From Sipunculus nudus (Eukaryota > Annelida > Sipuncula > Golfingiida > Sipunculidae): a stretch of 64,000 nt of DNA. How positions within the stretch are numbered: position 1 is the first letter of the stretch; each line of letters begins with the position of its first letter. The stretch lies in NCBI GenBank assembly GCA_026874595.1, contig CM049308.1, positions 23,043,867 through 23,107,866 of the forward strand, read 5' to 3'. Made by a program: the position numbers and the translations under genes. The notes beneath the pieces were generated by a model. It ran no database searches. It was not told the DNA's origin and was given only the letters and a program-made list of their open reading frames with translations. Shown here piece by piece: positions 24,701-36,941 of this stretch.

Positions 24701-25007
24701 CGGTAGCACTCGATTCCTATCATTTTATATTGTATCCTGGTGTCACCCAGGCCCGGTGTCTGCCGCACCTGCGGGTCCTGGGTGTGTAATCATCCCCATT
24801 GCTGGGTCATAACACCGAGGAACCCCCAAAGACGCTCTCGTATGTGAGTGATACAGGGCTGTGGGGCCCAGCCTTCCCATTAAGCCTGCAGAGCGCTCAC
24901 CCTGGGTGAGGGCCGACCGTGAAAAACCTCACCGCCTCGGCTGAGATTCGAACCCACGATCTCCCGGCTTTGAGTCCTGCGTTCTACCCCTGAGCCACAG
25001 AAGCCGG
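24701..25007 (-). mobile_element. tRNA-derived SINE, family 1, copy A
   Basis: On the minus strand the head reads GGCTTCTGTGGCTCAGGGG with an A-box TGGCTCAGGGGTAG, and a B-box GGGTTCGAATCTC (24943-24955). About 230 bp of SINE body follow (GGTGAGGTTTTTCACGGTCG, then CACAGCCCTGTATCACTCAC). The copy at 35861-36150 is the same in order and wording. No clear target duplication. Transcription would be by Pol III, with spread by LINE machinery, as known for SINEs. Confidence 0.88.
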
Positions 25008-27250
25008 TTATTTTCTTTTCTTTCTTTATTATCGCCCAATATGAGTTCTCGGTTAACCCACCATAAGACAGGTCTCAGTGGTTACTACATAAGCGACCTC
25101 CGTTCTAATCAATTTTGTAGTCTGCTCAGAAATTTATGTTCGACTTTCTTTAACATGAATGCTGATAATGCCAACTTTGCTGATATATGCTGATTTATTA
25201 CAAAATGCACTACACTGAGAAATTGCAGATATATGCTGACATATTAGCATATGCACTATCCTGAAAAACGTCTATAGTGTTCGAGTTTTAAAATGCAGAA
25301 ATGTCACTTTGCCATGATTGTGTATATCACCCAATACTTCTAGGGCACCGTGGTCGTACACTGGATCGACTTCGTTTGGGATTCCCCGGTTAATAACAGC
25401 AATTTCTTAAATAAGATTGAGTTGGGGTTTGCATGAGATTTAATCATGTTAATCCACATGTCAGTTAATGATAACGTTAACCGTCACAGAGTTATCGCAT
25501 GAAACCGTGCATGACTACTCTGACTAACCGGTCGATATTGACAGGTGAATAGTTGTGATGTGTGAAGAGCAAGTGTATACCGGTACATGATTAGGCCATG
25601 CACGAAAGTGAAAGTACAGTTTAAAAGAATTACACGTGTGATAGGACCATGCAAAGTCAATTTACATATCGACTGAGCTGAGCGGGTTGTAGCCATGTTC
25701 CTCAAAAATCTTTGGGGGGCTTCGACTCCCTTCTCACCAAATAAATATCTTCCCTTTATTAAATTCGTTTAAAACGACGAAAATAAAGCAAAAAATAATA
25801 TATAAGCACGTGATGTATGCGAAATATAGATTTAAATAAAATCATCGATTATTTGGCAAATTAAAAAAAAAAGCTAGCAAGAACAAATACTGCAGTGACT
25901 TCGTAGCAACTGGCGCATGTCTGTTAATATTCTGCGTGAGCGTGCATTGTTAATACCGTGTTTTTGTTAATATGTTAACTATAATAATTAAAAAAAAAAG
26001 ATTCTCTTACGATTTTCTCATAATCAGAGAGTACTACACGGTCTCGTAGCCCTGAGCCTCGTATCGCCTAAATCCAGCACTCGATACGACTTTGCCTAGA
26101 ACCAGAGATCCCCAGTACGGAAATTTCTATATAGAGCATTACAGATTCACCCTTATTTGGTAAATACAGGCTGTGAATTTTGGAATATTTCTGATTCATG
26201 CATTTAAAAACTTAAAATCCAAAAGGCTTAATTATTAAAAGTCATTTTACCATGCTGTTCACACTTCCTCCTGAAAAAGAAAACATTGGATGTAGTGCCT
26301 CTCATTTCTGGATTTTTCTCCCTCTCATGTACAAGCACAGTCTATTTATTTTTACTCTCTAATACCTTATTAATTATATAAAAGAACCAAATTATGTGTA
26401 CAGAATATCTGCATTAGGATTGGCCTAGAAAAGCGCTTTATATACCATGGGTAAAACTCCCTCTAAGACTCTTACCTATATATGGTTTGAGAGTCCTTTC
26501 GCCAGACTTGCTTTAATGATTTTTTTTTATCAAATCTTCGTTACAGCATAACAGCACACATAAGGACATTTACTAGCATAATATACTCATTCTTGCGAGA
26601 CTAGACCAGGCTTGTGCTAGCCGGGTTTTTACTATGGGCCGAATTGACATGGGCCGTGTTGACTAACGTAGTGTCTGATTGATGCCACTGCGGGGCTACG
26701 GTTGAGTTTCACCACCATCAATTATAACAAAGAAAACAGCAAATAAATAAAAATGCATTATCCATGCTTCCTTTACAGCAGATATTAATGAACAAATAAT
26801 ACATGAGGTTATCCTTGTAATTACTCTGATTCCATTAACAGAGACACTTTAAGCACCTAGCATGGATTTAAAAGATCTTAAGAGGTGACTAAAAAGTAAC
26901 TTTACGTTACATGTATGAAACAAATGCCAGGTGTAATTTCTTTTTATGGCTTCTACTCCTTTCCTAGACTGGCCATGTTGGTATTCTTTAATAAACAGTT
27001 CTCAGCCATATCAACACAGGGTTTCAGGCATATCGACTGGTACAAATGATAAAGATCCGGTGTTATGTTGTGACTTATCAATACTGACTTTTTATCCCTG
27101 TATTACACTTTACGTCATCCGATCATCACCATGCGCACTTGACATAAAGCATCACGTACTAACATGCAAATTAATAGAGAGAATCATCAGTTCCTTGAAT
27201 GTTGACATCCATTCAGGCATTAGATATAATTACATGTTGTAATTTGCATG
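25008..27250. other. AT-rich unique sequence
   Basis: No repeat pair or gene recognised. Small patches of balanced composition lie at 25340-25400, 25560-25710 and 26035-26110. Confidence 0.45.
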
Positions 27251-27599
27251 CAGTGGCGTCAATTTATCTTCTTGTGACCAAAACTGTAAGCGTCTGTATA
27301 TGACACATTTCAAATATATATACTTAATCACATTTCAAATAATTTAAAACAAAGTATAAAAATAAAAAAATAAGGTATTTTATTTCGAGTATAAGTTAAT
27401 TCTTTACCAGGTTTAGATATAAAATTTCATTGTTAATTTATAAATGGAACAAAAGTCTATGATTCTAATTATTAATATATTTCATTTGCAATTCATAAAT
27501 ATTATTCTCTGAATAGCTGAGGGGGATGATTACATTGACCATCCCCCTTGCAAAAAAAGTGGGGGGATATATACCCCACCCCCTATATTGACCCCCCTG
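27251..27599 (+). mobile_element. hAT-like MITE, copy B, with exact 8-bp target duplication
   Basis: Ends CAGTGGCGTCAAT and ATTGACCCCCCTG form an imperfect 13-bp inverted repeat. The element is flanked on both sides by TTTGCATG (27243-27250 and 27600-27607), an 8-bp duplication as made by hAT transposases. There is no coding capacity. A second, truncated copy lies in reverse at 22954. Confidence 0.9.
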
Positions 27600-27619
27600 T
27601 TTGCATGTGATAGTGGCAA

Positions 27620-27812
27620 ACTTAGGCTTTGTTTCAAAGCGAGACAGGGGGACATGTACCCTCGCTTATATAGGATTGAGGACAAAGTATACCTTTTATC
27701 CACCTCATTTTTAGGGTTATGAAACGCATTTTACTTTATAAAGTGATTTATAGATAATTTATCTTTTCCTCAATAATCTTGTAGTAATGCAACTCATATG
27801 GAAAAGTAGGCT
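27620..27812 (+). mobile_element. CTTGTTTC-family repeat, copy 2
   Basis: Starts GGCTTTGTTTCAAAGCGAGA, then GGGGGACATGTACCC, and shares CCTCAATAATCTT-like sequence with the copies at 21425 and 33925. Diverged; limits approximate. Confidence 0.5.
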
Positions 27813-28861
27813 GGACATGCCTTACTGAGTCGTTTCAAATGTTAGACTATCATATATTCCTAAATGTTTGTAAATGGAGATGATTTCAAATAAATGTATA
27901 TTTTGGGAAAATTAAGTGTTAAACATTGGGAAAAAGACATATTACATATAAAAAAATGTATCTTCCAATATGTGTGCAGGGACCTAAGAAAATTATCATA
28001 TTCTGGTTGGGGAGGGGTGGAGGAATTTTTGTCTTCTTTTTCATGAGAATGGTTTGTACTAATATTAAATAAAAGGGTCCTTATTTCAAGAGACAGGGAT
28101 ACTTCTGACTGTTCTCCTGTTGATTGGCCCCTTCACATTATCTCAACAAATAAGGCCCATAATAACTAATGCCATTGCAGTTGTACTCTTTTAAAAGAAA
28201 TTTAGAAAAATCAATTCACAACAATGTGTCATAATATATTCGAGGACAAGTCTAAAGAATTAGGAAATAATAATATTAACAAGAAGAAAACAAACGCAGT
28301 CGCTTCCAGAAAATTGAAGAAGAACAAGTAATTTTGACGTACGTACAATTTGATATATATACACACAATTAGATGTGTCTATTGAGTGTTTGTTAATATA
28401 GTATTCTCCCAACGTCCTTCGCAAGTTTCATGAAAAAAAACTTATAATATACTATTGTAAACTTATAAATACAAATTGCATGGTTGATTTGTTTGCGGTT
28501 TCAGTGTAAGATTTAGGTGCTTGAAGTGTGAATAAACGGAAAAAGCGGCGTGACAAAACTACAAAAGTATTAGTCCCAAGTGTTCAATTTTAAAAAGTGG
28601 CTGAATGATCGTCTCGTAACAGGCCCAAGGCTAACCGCTATGTGTTAAAATATCCCGCATCCCGGATTGACTCTTGACGAACAAGTGTGTGTTTTTGGTC
28701 CGTTGATTAAATTACTAAGACGAGAAAGGCTGGGACACATTCGGAAAAAAACAAGGAAAACAAGAATAAGAGACCTATATTTATCGTTATATGATCAGAA
28801 AACTTCATGTTTGTGTGTGTGTTTTCGGAAAATATAAATTCGTTTTCCTGCTAAAAATAAT
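27813..28861. other. AT-rich unique sequence
   Basis: Nothing recognisable apart from a slightly balanced patch at 28600-28760. Confidence 0.45.
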
Positions 28862-28925
28862 ACTATATATATAATATATATATTTGATTATACATTTATT
28901 TGATTATATATATTTTATATATTTG

Positions 28926-28981
<56 letters not shown>
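28862..28981. repeat. (AT)n microsatellite, interrupted
   Basis: Broken AT/TTGATTATA sequence leads into about 53 bp of pure AT (28929-28981). Confidence 0.94.
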
Positions 28982-28984
<3 letters not shown>

Positions 28985-30159
28985 GATAGATGTAATGACA
29001 GATAACCATGGGCATCTTTAAGGATGAATATTTTACCTCCGATCAGTTGTTGCAATTGGCTTAAAAGTCACTATATATCTAGGTGGTTTGATTAGTACTA
29101 TTTATTCAGTAGGTAACTTTGCTCTATGATCTTGATCTCGTAGCAGTATTTTTTTAAAGTCGTGACCAATTGTACAAACATGAAAGCTGGCCCAAAGATG
29201 TCCGAAATTGCTGCCTGCCAAAGTTTCCACAGATGCACTCTTACATAATCAAAAATGTTACCTCTTGTGAATCCAAGTTTACCCTTTTTATAGTACTATA
29301 CTTTTTTTTAAAATATTATCAAAATAATGAACACGATGTTATTTAACATTCTGTGTACCAGTACTACCACTGAATAATTTGACGCCTTGATTCGAGATTT
29401 GAGAAAATAGATGAAATAAACCTTTAAACCTTTAATTGTCTATGGTTATAATGCCGCAAAATTGTTATACTTCGAACCGATGTAAACAGGGTTTTCACGC
29501 ATTATTTGTCATTTTACCAGTAATTCTGTCATTTGCCGTAATTCAAAATGTATTTTTCTTATTACAGCAGAAGCTTCAAACAATATTTTAATTAAATTAT
29601 GTTCAGCAATACATGTTACCAAGGGTTCAATCGTATCCACGCTTACATGATCTTACATTTTCGCCCTTTGAACTTGGCTATGCAGCTGCTGCTTTAACAT
29701 TATCCATGCAGTTGGCCGAAATGTTCAGCGATAGATATTATTACGGTTTTACCCTCTCCCTGTGTTTTCATTATAGGTTTCTTAAGTCCTAAATGAAGAA
29801 AACATTTTCAAAGAAGATATTTTAAGATTAACCATCCCCCAGTTGCCTTGCTTTTTTCTGCATAGGGTCTTACACATTAATATTCATGGCATGTATATAG
29901 GCCTAAAACAAACAGACTATTAATATCTCAGAAACAATTATCATCGTTTGGAGCAACTGCTTGGACCTGGAATCTGTATCCATATTTAAATTAACTCAGT
30001 GTAATCACTTAACCTGAAACTACTATTGCCTTCCTTAAGACCCCTCTGGTAATCCATAGTATATAAATGTAATAACAGTGAATCTTTGAACCCATGATTG
30101 TTCTTCAAATACATCCTCTGAAAACCTTTAATAAATCTTGGTAAAAATAAACCCCTAAT
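28982..30159. other. AT-rich unique sequence
   Basis: No feature supported. Confidence 0.45.
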
Positions 30160-30301
30160 TTCAGAAAATACGTGTTTTTCCTGGTTTCGCACATTCAATG
30201 TCCTCGGGTGAAAGTCCTTTGGAGAATTAAAAATTACATGTACTAATTTTAACTGAAGGTTTCAGAAAATACGTGTATTTCCTGGTTTCGAACATTGAAT
30301 G

Positions 30302-30302
<1 letters not shown>
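30160..30302. repeat. 40-bp direct repeat pair
   Basis: TTCAGAAAATACGTGT, a short T-rich step, then CCTGGTTTCG and ACATT(C/G)AATGT occur at 30160-30201 and again at 30260-30302 with about three differences, 100 bp apart. The second copy runs straight into an (AT)n array. Confidence 0.85.

Positions 30303-30303
<1 letters not shown>

Positions 30304-30351
<48 letters not shown>
30304..30351. repeat. (AT)n microsatellite
   Basis: About 48 bp of AT dinucleotides, then CACGCACGTACGC. Confidence 0.95.
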
Positions 30352-30353
<2 letters not shown>

Positions 30354-31499
30354 GCACGTACGCATAGAAAAAAAACAGTTAAACGTCATATAAGCGATAT
30401 TTCAGGCATATACGGGCACGTTGAAAAACTGCTTTAGTAATACTGGAGAAGGAACTAAACCAATTTTGTGACGCTGGAATTCTATCAAGATTTCATAAAT
30501 GAGGTAAAACGTATATTTTTTATTCGATGGAAGAGCATTTAACTAACCAAAATGATAAAATTTAAATATCTGCCATCTGAAAATTAACAGAAATAAGGAC
30601 ACGTTTAAACGCAAGCCCAGTCGGTCTGTAAAACAAATTTTTAATGCCTTAAACCTGACTTGTAATACATTATTCTTCAAACTAATGTGGTAGGGCCACC
30701 ACCCTATACCCCTCTTCCCTAAAATAATATACTTTAATCTAATCCACCAGTAGTTGCTCATTGAAAGTTTGCCATTATTCTCCAAAACTAAAATAATATC
30801 ACACATTTTGACCCTTAAGCTGGCGAGGGACCAAATGCCTTGTATGAGATGTAAAAATTCTTAACAAAAACCAATATTAATATTTTGCAGTCTTCTGCTA
30901 CTTCTGAATTGGCCAAGTGACATGGCGTCTATCATCTTTCGCAGCCTCTCTTAAATATTTTAGAATATTTATGACTCTGAACAACCATTCAGAGGCTTTC
31001 AAGTGTAGTTAAATGAGCACGTAACCTTCATGAATGGGGATGAGATGTACTCAGGTATTGATTTTATTACATTACTTAATATTTTCAAGTTATTATTTTC
31101 ATTTAATTAAAATTAATTAGGCCTATGCTCTATTCCTTCATTACTTCAATACCATTTGGAATATGTCAGTCTATGAAAATAATGCCTAATTTCATTTAGC
31201 ACTCCAACATAGAACAGACTATAGGGTATGTGCAGTACATAAGCTAAACTGGAGTATACTAATTTTATGAATAGCAGGTCTGTTACATCGCACAAAACTA
31301 CCTTCTGCGAGCAAATAAAAAGGCAAAAATGATGAAATCTCCCTAAAACCTCAGATATTTTATTTAATGTCTGAACTACGGTATGACATATTGATTATCC
31401 TTCGCATTGTGCATAGAAGACATGGAATCCAGAAAGTTTAGTAATCACGGAACTTTTATAGCATGTTTTATCTTCATCCTCATTAAATGTCAGTGTGCC
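30352..31499. other. AT-rich unique sequence
   Basis: No feature supported. Confidence 0.45.
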
Positions 31500-32080
31500 A
31501 CCGACAGACAATTGACTTGACTTAATCTGATAAAATGAACAGAGCAGATGGCTAAGGCTGAAACGTGTAGCTCTATGCAGACATTACCCGTCTCGGACTC
31601 GTTGCTTTGACATTATTCTCGAGTTCTTAATGAATATCTTTTGAATAATTAGAATTGGTAACGACAATGTGATCGTGGAATATCATTCTACCCATTTTTC
31701 AGGTTCTTTAACAATTTTTTTTGTCACCAAAACCATAATTTCAATAATCAATACATGCATCACCTGTACGTCAGCTGAGCTTCATGACCCATGGGTCACA
31801 TGATACTACCCTACCTGGTTATTAAATAAATATTTTTAACTGAACGCCCTGCATGTTTGACTTGTTTGTAATTATGGTTCCATGGTTCATAAAGCCCAAG
31901 GCGAGGGACTATTGTTTATCACTGAGGGAATACAAGAAGTGGTAATGACGTATTTGTGACGGAACAGTGATCCGCGTGCATGAGACGAGTACAAGCATCA
32001 CCGTAGAAATGGTCAACAGCACTTGATCAATGGCTCCGTATTTGCATGTGTTTCCAGATGACTGTGACTTAGCTATTGTA
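31500..32080. other. Balanced-composition unique block
   Basis: Less AT-biased than its flanks, free of simple repeats, with homeodomain-like TAATTAG near 31646. Possible conserved non-coding element; no coding evidence. Confidence 0.22.
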
Positions 32081-32526
32081 TACGCTCTTTACACAGCGCT
32101 TTACCCATAGGCCAACTACCTATATCGTAAGCGCTGTTTGTTATGATCTTGAATCCTGAATCTCTACACCAGAGGGGAGCACTGCATTTTGGTCCAATCA
32201 GATGAGACCCTGTCCTGGAAGCAAAACGGTTTACCAGCCAAGCGAGGAATACACGAAGCTAATGTTGTTCATTTCGTTTTGAGTGACAGCTCATCGCCCC
32301 GGCGACTGTTTGAACAGGCCAAAGGCACAGAGAGAATTGCCCCTACATGTGGTTTCTGGGCGGAGCCTGATTCCTGTCGAGTGTTTGTTGACTTGCATTT
32401 GGTTGGCTGATAGTCACATCAGCAGTTTCTCAAGCAGACAGGCCCATGTGCACAACCTGGTGTTGAAATGCACCATAAACGGTCAAAGCAGGCAGCATGA
32501 AAATCAGTAGCTTCTTTAGAAGCGCA
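32081..32526 (+). mobile_element. ~450-bp interspersed element, copy A
   Basis: Collinear with 49373-49818, roughly 92% identical by eye, with one compensating pair of 1-bp indels. It begins TACGCTCTTTACACAGCGC, has a dyad ACAGCGCT / AGCGCTGT (32093-32138), and ends with a perfect hairpin GCTTCT-TT-AGAAGC (32510-32523). ATTGTA flanks both sides of the shared part (32075-32080 and 32527-32532). The small ORFs inside are not conserved as protein. Confidence 0.85.
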
Positions 32527-33260
32527 ATTGTATTTTGTAATTGTATAATGTCTTCACATAGCTTGTAATTAAAAATCGACACTGCGTATCTCAAGAAAAT
32601 ACTATGTATTTTCTTTTATAGGGGGAGTGATGTCATCAGAGGACTGTCACTTAGTAATTGTATTGCATGTTCTAGTAGAGAGTATAACCAGAAGATTGTT
32701 TTGATAATTTACTGTACATTTATATGGAGTATCATGTTTGGATTTCAGCGTGAGAGCTTTGGTGAGAGCACAAATGTCTCGCTTGATGTTTATTTCAGTA
32801 CAGTTTAATTCCGGCGGAGCCGTCTCTGTTTGGCGGTCTCTATAGCAACGAATGTTTGTGGTAGATTTCAAAGGAATAACACCTCCTTGTTTATTTTTCT
32901 CAGGGTTTTATATCTGGAGACATGTCCATGTTAACATTCATGTAATAATTGACAGTTGGCATAATAGGGAGTGGTGACTGGTCAGAGGACAGCAAGGACT
33001 TGTGACGTCAGCAAGCAAACATAAGTCGTGATGAAGGGGATGTTCGACAAATGCCCGTCAGCGTACCAGTTTCGGTATAACCTGACGATGTCTACAGTCA
33101 AGGGGCAGGTCTGCGTGCATCAGAGTCAAAACAGCTGAGATATGATGTCTGCAAGCGTAGAAAGTCGATGTCTGAGGAAGGCCAATGTGATTTCCCTGTA
33201 ACGGACTTCAGAGCGAGTTTCGCCGATGGACCGGTAATCCGGCGATTATACAAGAGAATG
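32527..33260. other. Balanced-composition block with X-box and CRE
   Basis: Unique sequence with moderate GC. It holds an X-box-like site (32836-32849), a perfect CRE TGACGTCA (33004-33011) and no coding evidence. Candidate regulatory DNA. Confidence 0.28.
32836..32849 (+). promoter_or_regulatory. X-box-like motif
   Basis: GTCTCTATAGCAAC fits the nematode-style X-box GTHNYYATRRNAAC at every position. Weaker than the palindromic site at 20324. Confidence 0.35.
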
Positions 33261-33924
33261 TGTCTCCGCTTTCTTTAATATAATGATTTGTTTTGTTAAC
33301 ATATGTAATATTCAGTTTTTTGAGTGTACGTATGTGAGTGTTTCAACAAGTTGGTTTGACTTTTAAAAGAACCTGGTCGTTCATATCATTAGTAGTGTGA
33401 CAGCATGCAGCTGCATCCTTTGAACGTTGTCCTATTATGTGGTCATCATTGTTTGTGAAATGTCTATTTCATGCGGATGGCGCAAAGATATCGCTAAATG
33501 TGAACTTTATTTCCTCCTGTTCTGTTGAAATGTTTACAGGAAAATCAAATAAAGAAATTGACTAGGTAAATGTGTTCTCCATAGGCCGTGGGTCCTGAGA
33601 AAATTTGAGGCAGGCAGTTAACAGGAGTACCAATAAATTTCATAACCCCCCCCCCCCCCCGTCTAATCCGAATAAAGGACATCTGGTCTAAATCTCTTGA
33701 CACATCATATCCCCTATCTTAAAACCGACAGGACAAAACCCACTGCATCAATATCATAATTTTCTTTGATTCCAAAACATATTCTGAAAATTTTCATCAT
33801 ACAATACTTTTCCAAATTTTACCGCACTTGATAATTTATAATTTTCTTTTGATTTAAAAATAAAAAAAAACGGGCTAACTTTAATGGCGATTCAGTAAGA
33901 CAACTGACACGAAAAAAAGTAAAT
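33261..33924. other. AT-rich sequence with a poly-C tract
   Basis: A C run of about 16 lies at 33645-33660. Nothing else recognised. Confidence 0.5.
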
Positions 33925-34075
33925 TATCTCATTAAATATGCATGGAACTGAGAGATTGTTGAATAAATATGACGAAACTATGAACTGATTGATGAGATCA
34001 TGTTCTTTGTCACCCCTAAAAAAAGCGAGGGGACGTGCCCCCCCCCCCCCCCCTTCTTCCCCTTGAAACAAGGTT
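33925..34075 (-). mobile_element. CTTGTTTC-family repeat, copy 3 (inverted)
   Basis: The reverse complement reads CCTTGTTTCAAGGGG, then a long G run and GCACGTCCCCTCGC, then CAATCAGTTCATAGTTTCGTC, matching the copy at 21425. A C tract of about 16 (34039-34053) lies inside it. Confidence 0.55.
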
Positions 34076-34722
34076 GATTGTTGTTTAACAGCTATTACCC
34101 ATTTGCCTTTGTCTGTCCTTATGTACAAACAAATCGACATGTTGGCCTTACCGAAAAAAATAGAACGCGAGTAGGAGGACAGAGCGTATACATGTTGGAA
34201 AGAACTACAACATGATAGATTTCGACAGTGCGAATCTCGCCTAGTTCGATAAATTTTCTAATTCGAATCTGCTATAAAATATAATCGAGTTTAGTCCTTG
34301 CCTCATTGGCCGACTGTTCCATATTACCAGATCCCCCACCAGATGCCAGGGCCATTGTCAGTTAATTGCTGGGAGATGTATAGAAACGTATATATGTTAT
34401 ATCTATAGTCCGTATCCGCCTGTGTTTCCGGGAAAACTTTTCATACACTGCAAACACCACAAAAAAAAGCTGGCCCAGTGATTACAGGAGCTATTCGGCC
34501 GACAGTCTGAGTGAAAAATGTCTTACCTTGGACTGAATTTCTGTAAGGCAAGTAATCCTAAATGTGACAGTAATTAACACTGACAGTGATCAATGTTTGT
34601 GACATGTTCATCACCTGAGAAATAAACGAGCCATTCCAGCTGGTGACGTCAGACAACGCAACGTGATGCGCGATCGATCGTTGTGACGTCTATGTGACGT
34701 GACTATTGTCTCATAAACGGTG
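34076..34722. other. Unique sequence
   Basis: No gene; the CRE-like cluster at its end is listed separately. Confidence 0.4.
34644..34703. promoter_or_regulatory. Cluster of CRE-like motifs
   Basis: A perfect TGACGTCA (34644-34651), a TGACGTC (34684-34690) and a TGACGTGAC within 60 bp, with CGATCGATCG between them. CREB/ATF binding is inference. Confidence 0.3.
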
Positions 34723-34860
34723 TTACGACCCATAATGTAATAACAGGCCCATTATGTAATAACTGCCCAGTTTGTAATAAAAACGACCCATAATGTAATA
34801 ACGGCCCATATTATAATAACCATACCCTGTCCATATTGTAATAAATTCGCAATGGGTTAA
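34723..34860 (+). repeat. Left array of ~20-bp CCCATAATGTAATAA units
   Basis: Six to seven units, for example CGACCCATAATGTAATAAC and GGCCCATTATGTAATAAC; mirrored by the array at 37140-37427. Confidence 0.85.
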
Positions 34861-35368
<508 letters not shown>

Positions 35369-35860
35369 CGCCGAATTGTAAATATTTTGACAGGTTTAAC
35401 AAATAAAACCTAAAAAACTCTCATAATGGATAATTGTAATTTATATCAATTCTTTTATAAAATTTCAGTGCGATTTGCTCAATGTGTCATAGAGAATATA
35501 TCATATGATCTCTCGAAACCCTCCAAGATTTAGAAATTTTAAATGTAGGTACTGTTTCAATTTGTCCTGTGTCAATCCACGGACTGACTGCATTCGATTA
35601 GAATTCAGGATCTTATTATCTTATATTTTATGGTAAGAAAAAGATCCAGTAAACATGTTTTTTGGTGCACATGTATGCAAAGGTTAAGATGTCTTAGGTC
35701 AATGTGTAAATCACGTCGCATAGATTTAGAGCTTTCAACAAACGTATTTGATGTTAAAACCTGGATGCGTCAATCGTGCGCTTTAAGAGTTTATGTGGGA
35801 ACAATTAAATCTTTAAAAAATAACATTATGCCCAAACAACAAAACAACAATTTGAAAATG
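35369..35860. other. AT-rich sequence
   Basis: An 82-codon ORF (35630-35878) runs into the SINE and has no domain, so it is not treated as a gene. Confidence 0.4.
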
Positions 35861-36150
35861 CCGGTTTCTGTGTTCTAGAGGTAGAGCACAGGGCTCAGAG
35901 CGGGGAGATTGTGAGTTCAAATCTCAGCCGAGGAGCGGTGAGATTTTTCATGGTCGGCTCCCATCCAGGGTGAGCGTTCTGCATTATGAGAAGGCTGTGC
36001 CCCACAGCCGTGTATCACTCACAAACGAGTGCAATATTTGGCGAATCCTCCATGTTAAGACTCATTAATGGGGATGATTACACACCCAGCACCCGCGGAA
36101 GTTACCTGACACCAGGATATAATATAAATGACAGGAAGCGTGTGCTGTCG
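35861..36150 (+). mobile_element. tRNA-derived SINE, family 1, copy B
   Basis: Head CCGGTTTCTGTGTTCTAGAG with a weakened A-box and B-box GAGTTCAAATCTC. The body matches copy A (24701-25007) through GGTCGGCTCCCATCC, CACAGCCGTGTATCACTCAC and GGGGATGATTACACACCCAG to a shared GACACCAGGATA...AATATAA end. Older than copy A, judging by the decayed boxes. Confidence 0.85.
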
Positions 36151-36165
36151 TCTCACGTTTAACCA

Positions 36166-36178
36166 CCCCCCCCCCCCC
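36166..36178. repeat. Poly-C tract
   Basis: Uninterrupted C run just after the SINE. Confidence 0.85.
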
Positions 36179-36249
36179 GCCTCCCCGGTGACCCAAAAAT
36201 GATCGGTAATAGCAGACACCTTTCAGGGAAACGGCACGTACACGTAGAG

Positions 36250-36275
36250 TGACGTCATTGTCCTCTGTGACGTCA
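36250..36275. promoter_or_regulatory. Two perfect CREs
   Basis: TGACGTCA at 36250-36257 and 36268-36275, 18 bp apart start to start. Two exact palindromes this close are unlikely by chance in AT-rich DNA; CREB/ATF binding is inferred. Confidence 0.4.
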
Positions 36276-36329
36276 AGACTCGCACCCATAATATGGCCAT
36301 AATATGGCCGCTAGGCTTGGCGGAGGTAA

Positions 36330-36450
36330 TAACCGTCCCATATTTTAACGACGATCAAAATTGTCGTAGAAATGGCCAATCTTGTTGTAAAAATGGCCAA
36401 TATCATAATGATGGCCAATACTGTAATAATAAATGAGTAACATTGTAATA
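36330..36450 (+). repeat. Diverged inner array of the CCCATAATGTAATAA family
   Basis: Units such as CGTCCCATATTTTAACGAC and ATGGCCAATACTGTAATAAT, more decayed than the outer arrays. Confidence 0.6.
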
Positions 36451-36666
36451 ACTTTACCTCACCTTTACTGTATTCAGCATGCTGGGGGATAAAAGGGACA
36501 AAAAGACCAATATTGCAAAAGATGAAAATAATGATTAAGTTCATGTCAAATTTACGTAGGCAATATAAATGTTGACAGTTTCACTGGATTTCCATTATGA
36601 CTGCAACTCTTATACTAATGAGGGATCAAAATGGCTGTCATTTAGAAGGTATTCTAAAACGCAAAT

Positions 36667-36824
36667 TGTGACACGGGTGACATAAAAGCGGACCGAACTG
36701 TCTCGCTAGAGAAGCTTGCCTTGCTAGCGAAGCAGTTCGTTCGCCGGACTTGTGCGCCACCGACCTGGGTTCGACTCCCGGATCCGCCCAGGATTTTTCC
36801 CCTCAACAATTTGCCTTCGTAACA
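36667..36824 (+). repeat. Left terminal repeat with Pol III boxes
   Basis: Holds a perfect hairpin TCGCTAG (36703-36709) / CTAGCGA (36724-36730), an A-box-like TAGCGAAGCAG (36725-36735), a D-stem-like GCGA...TCGC, and an exact B-box GGTTCGACTCC (36768-36778) inside a T-arm-like CTGGG/CCCGG stem. The acceptor stem does not pair well, so this is tRNA-like, not a tRNA gene. Confidence 0.7.
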
Positions 36825-36941
36825 AAATGGGGGCTCGTCTACCGTGACGGTTAACTTTGTGGCCCAGGGAATAAGCTTACCAAAGTGTGACTCCTGGGAT
36901 AATTAGTCTTGTTCTGATAGCAGAACGCTCTTAAGAGGGGG

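Noticed and set aside
32189-32510. ORFs inside the ~450-bp element, repeated at 49571-49802
   Set aside because: The two copies shift frame relative to each other through 1-bp indels, so the peptides are not conserved.
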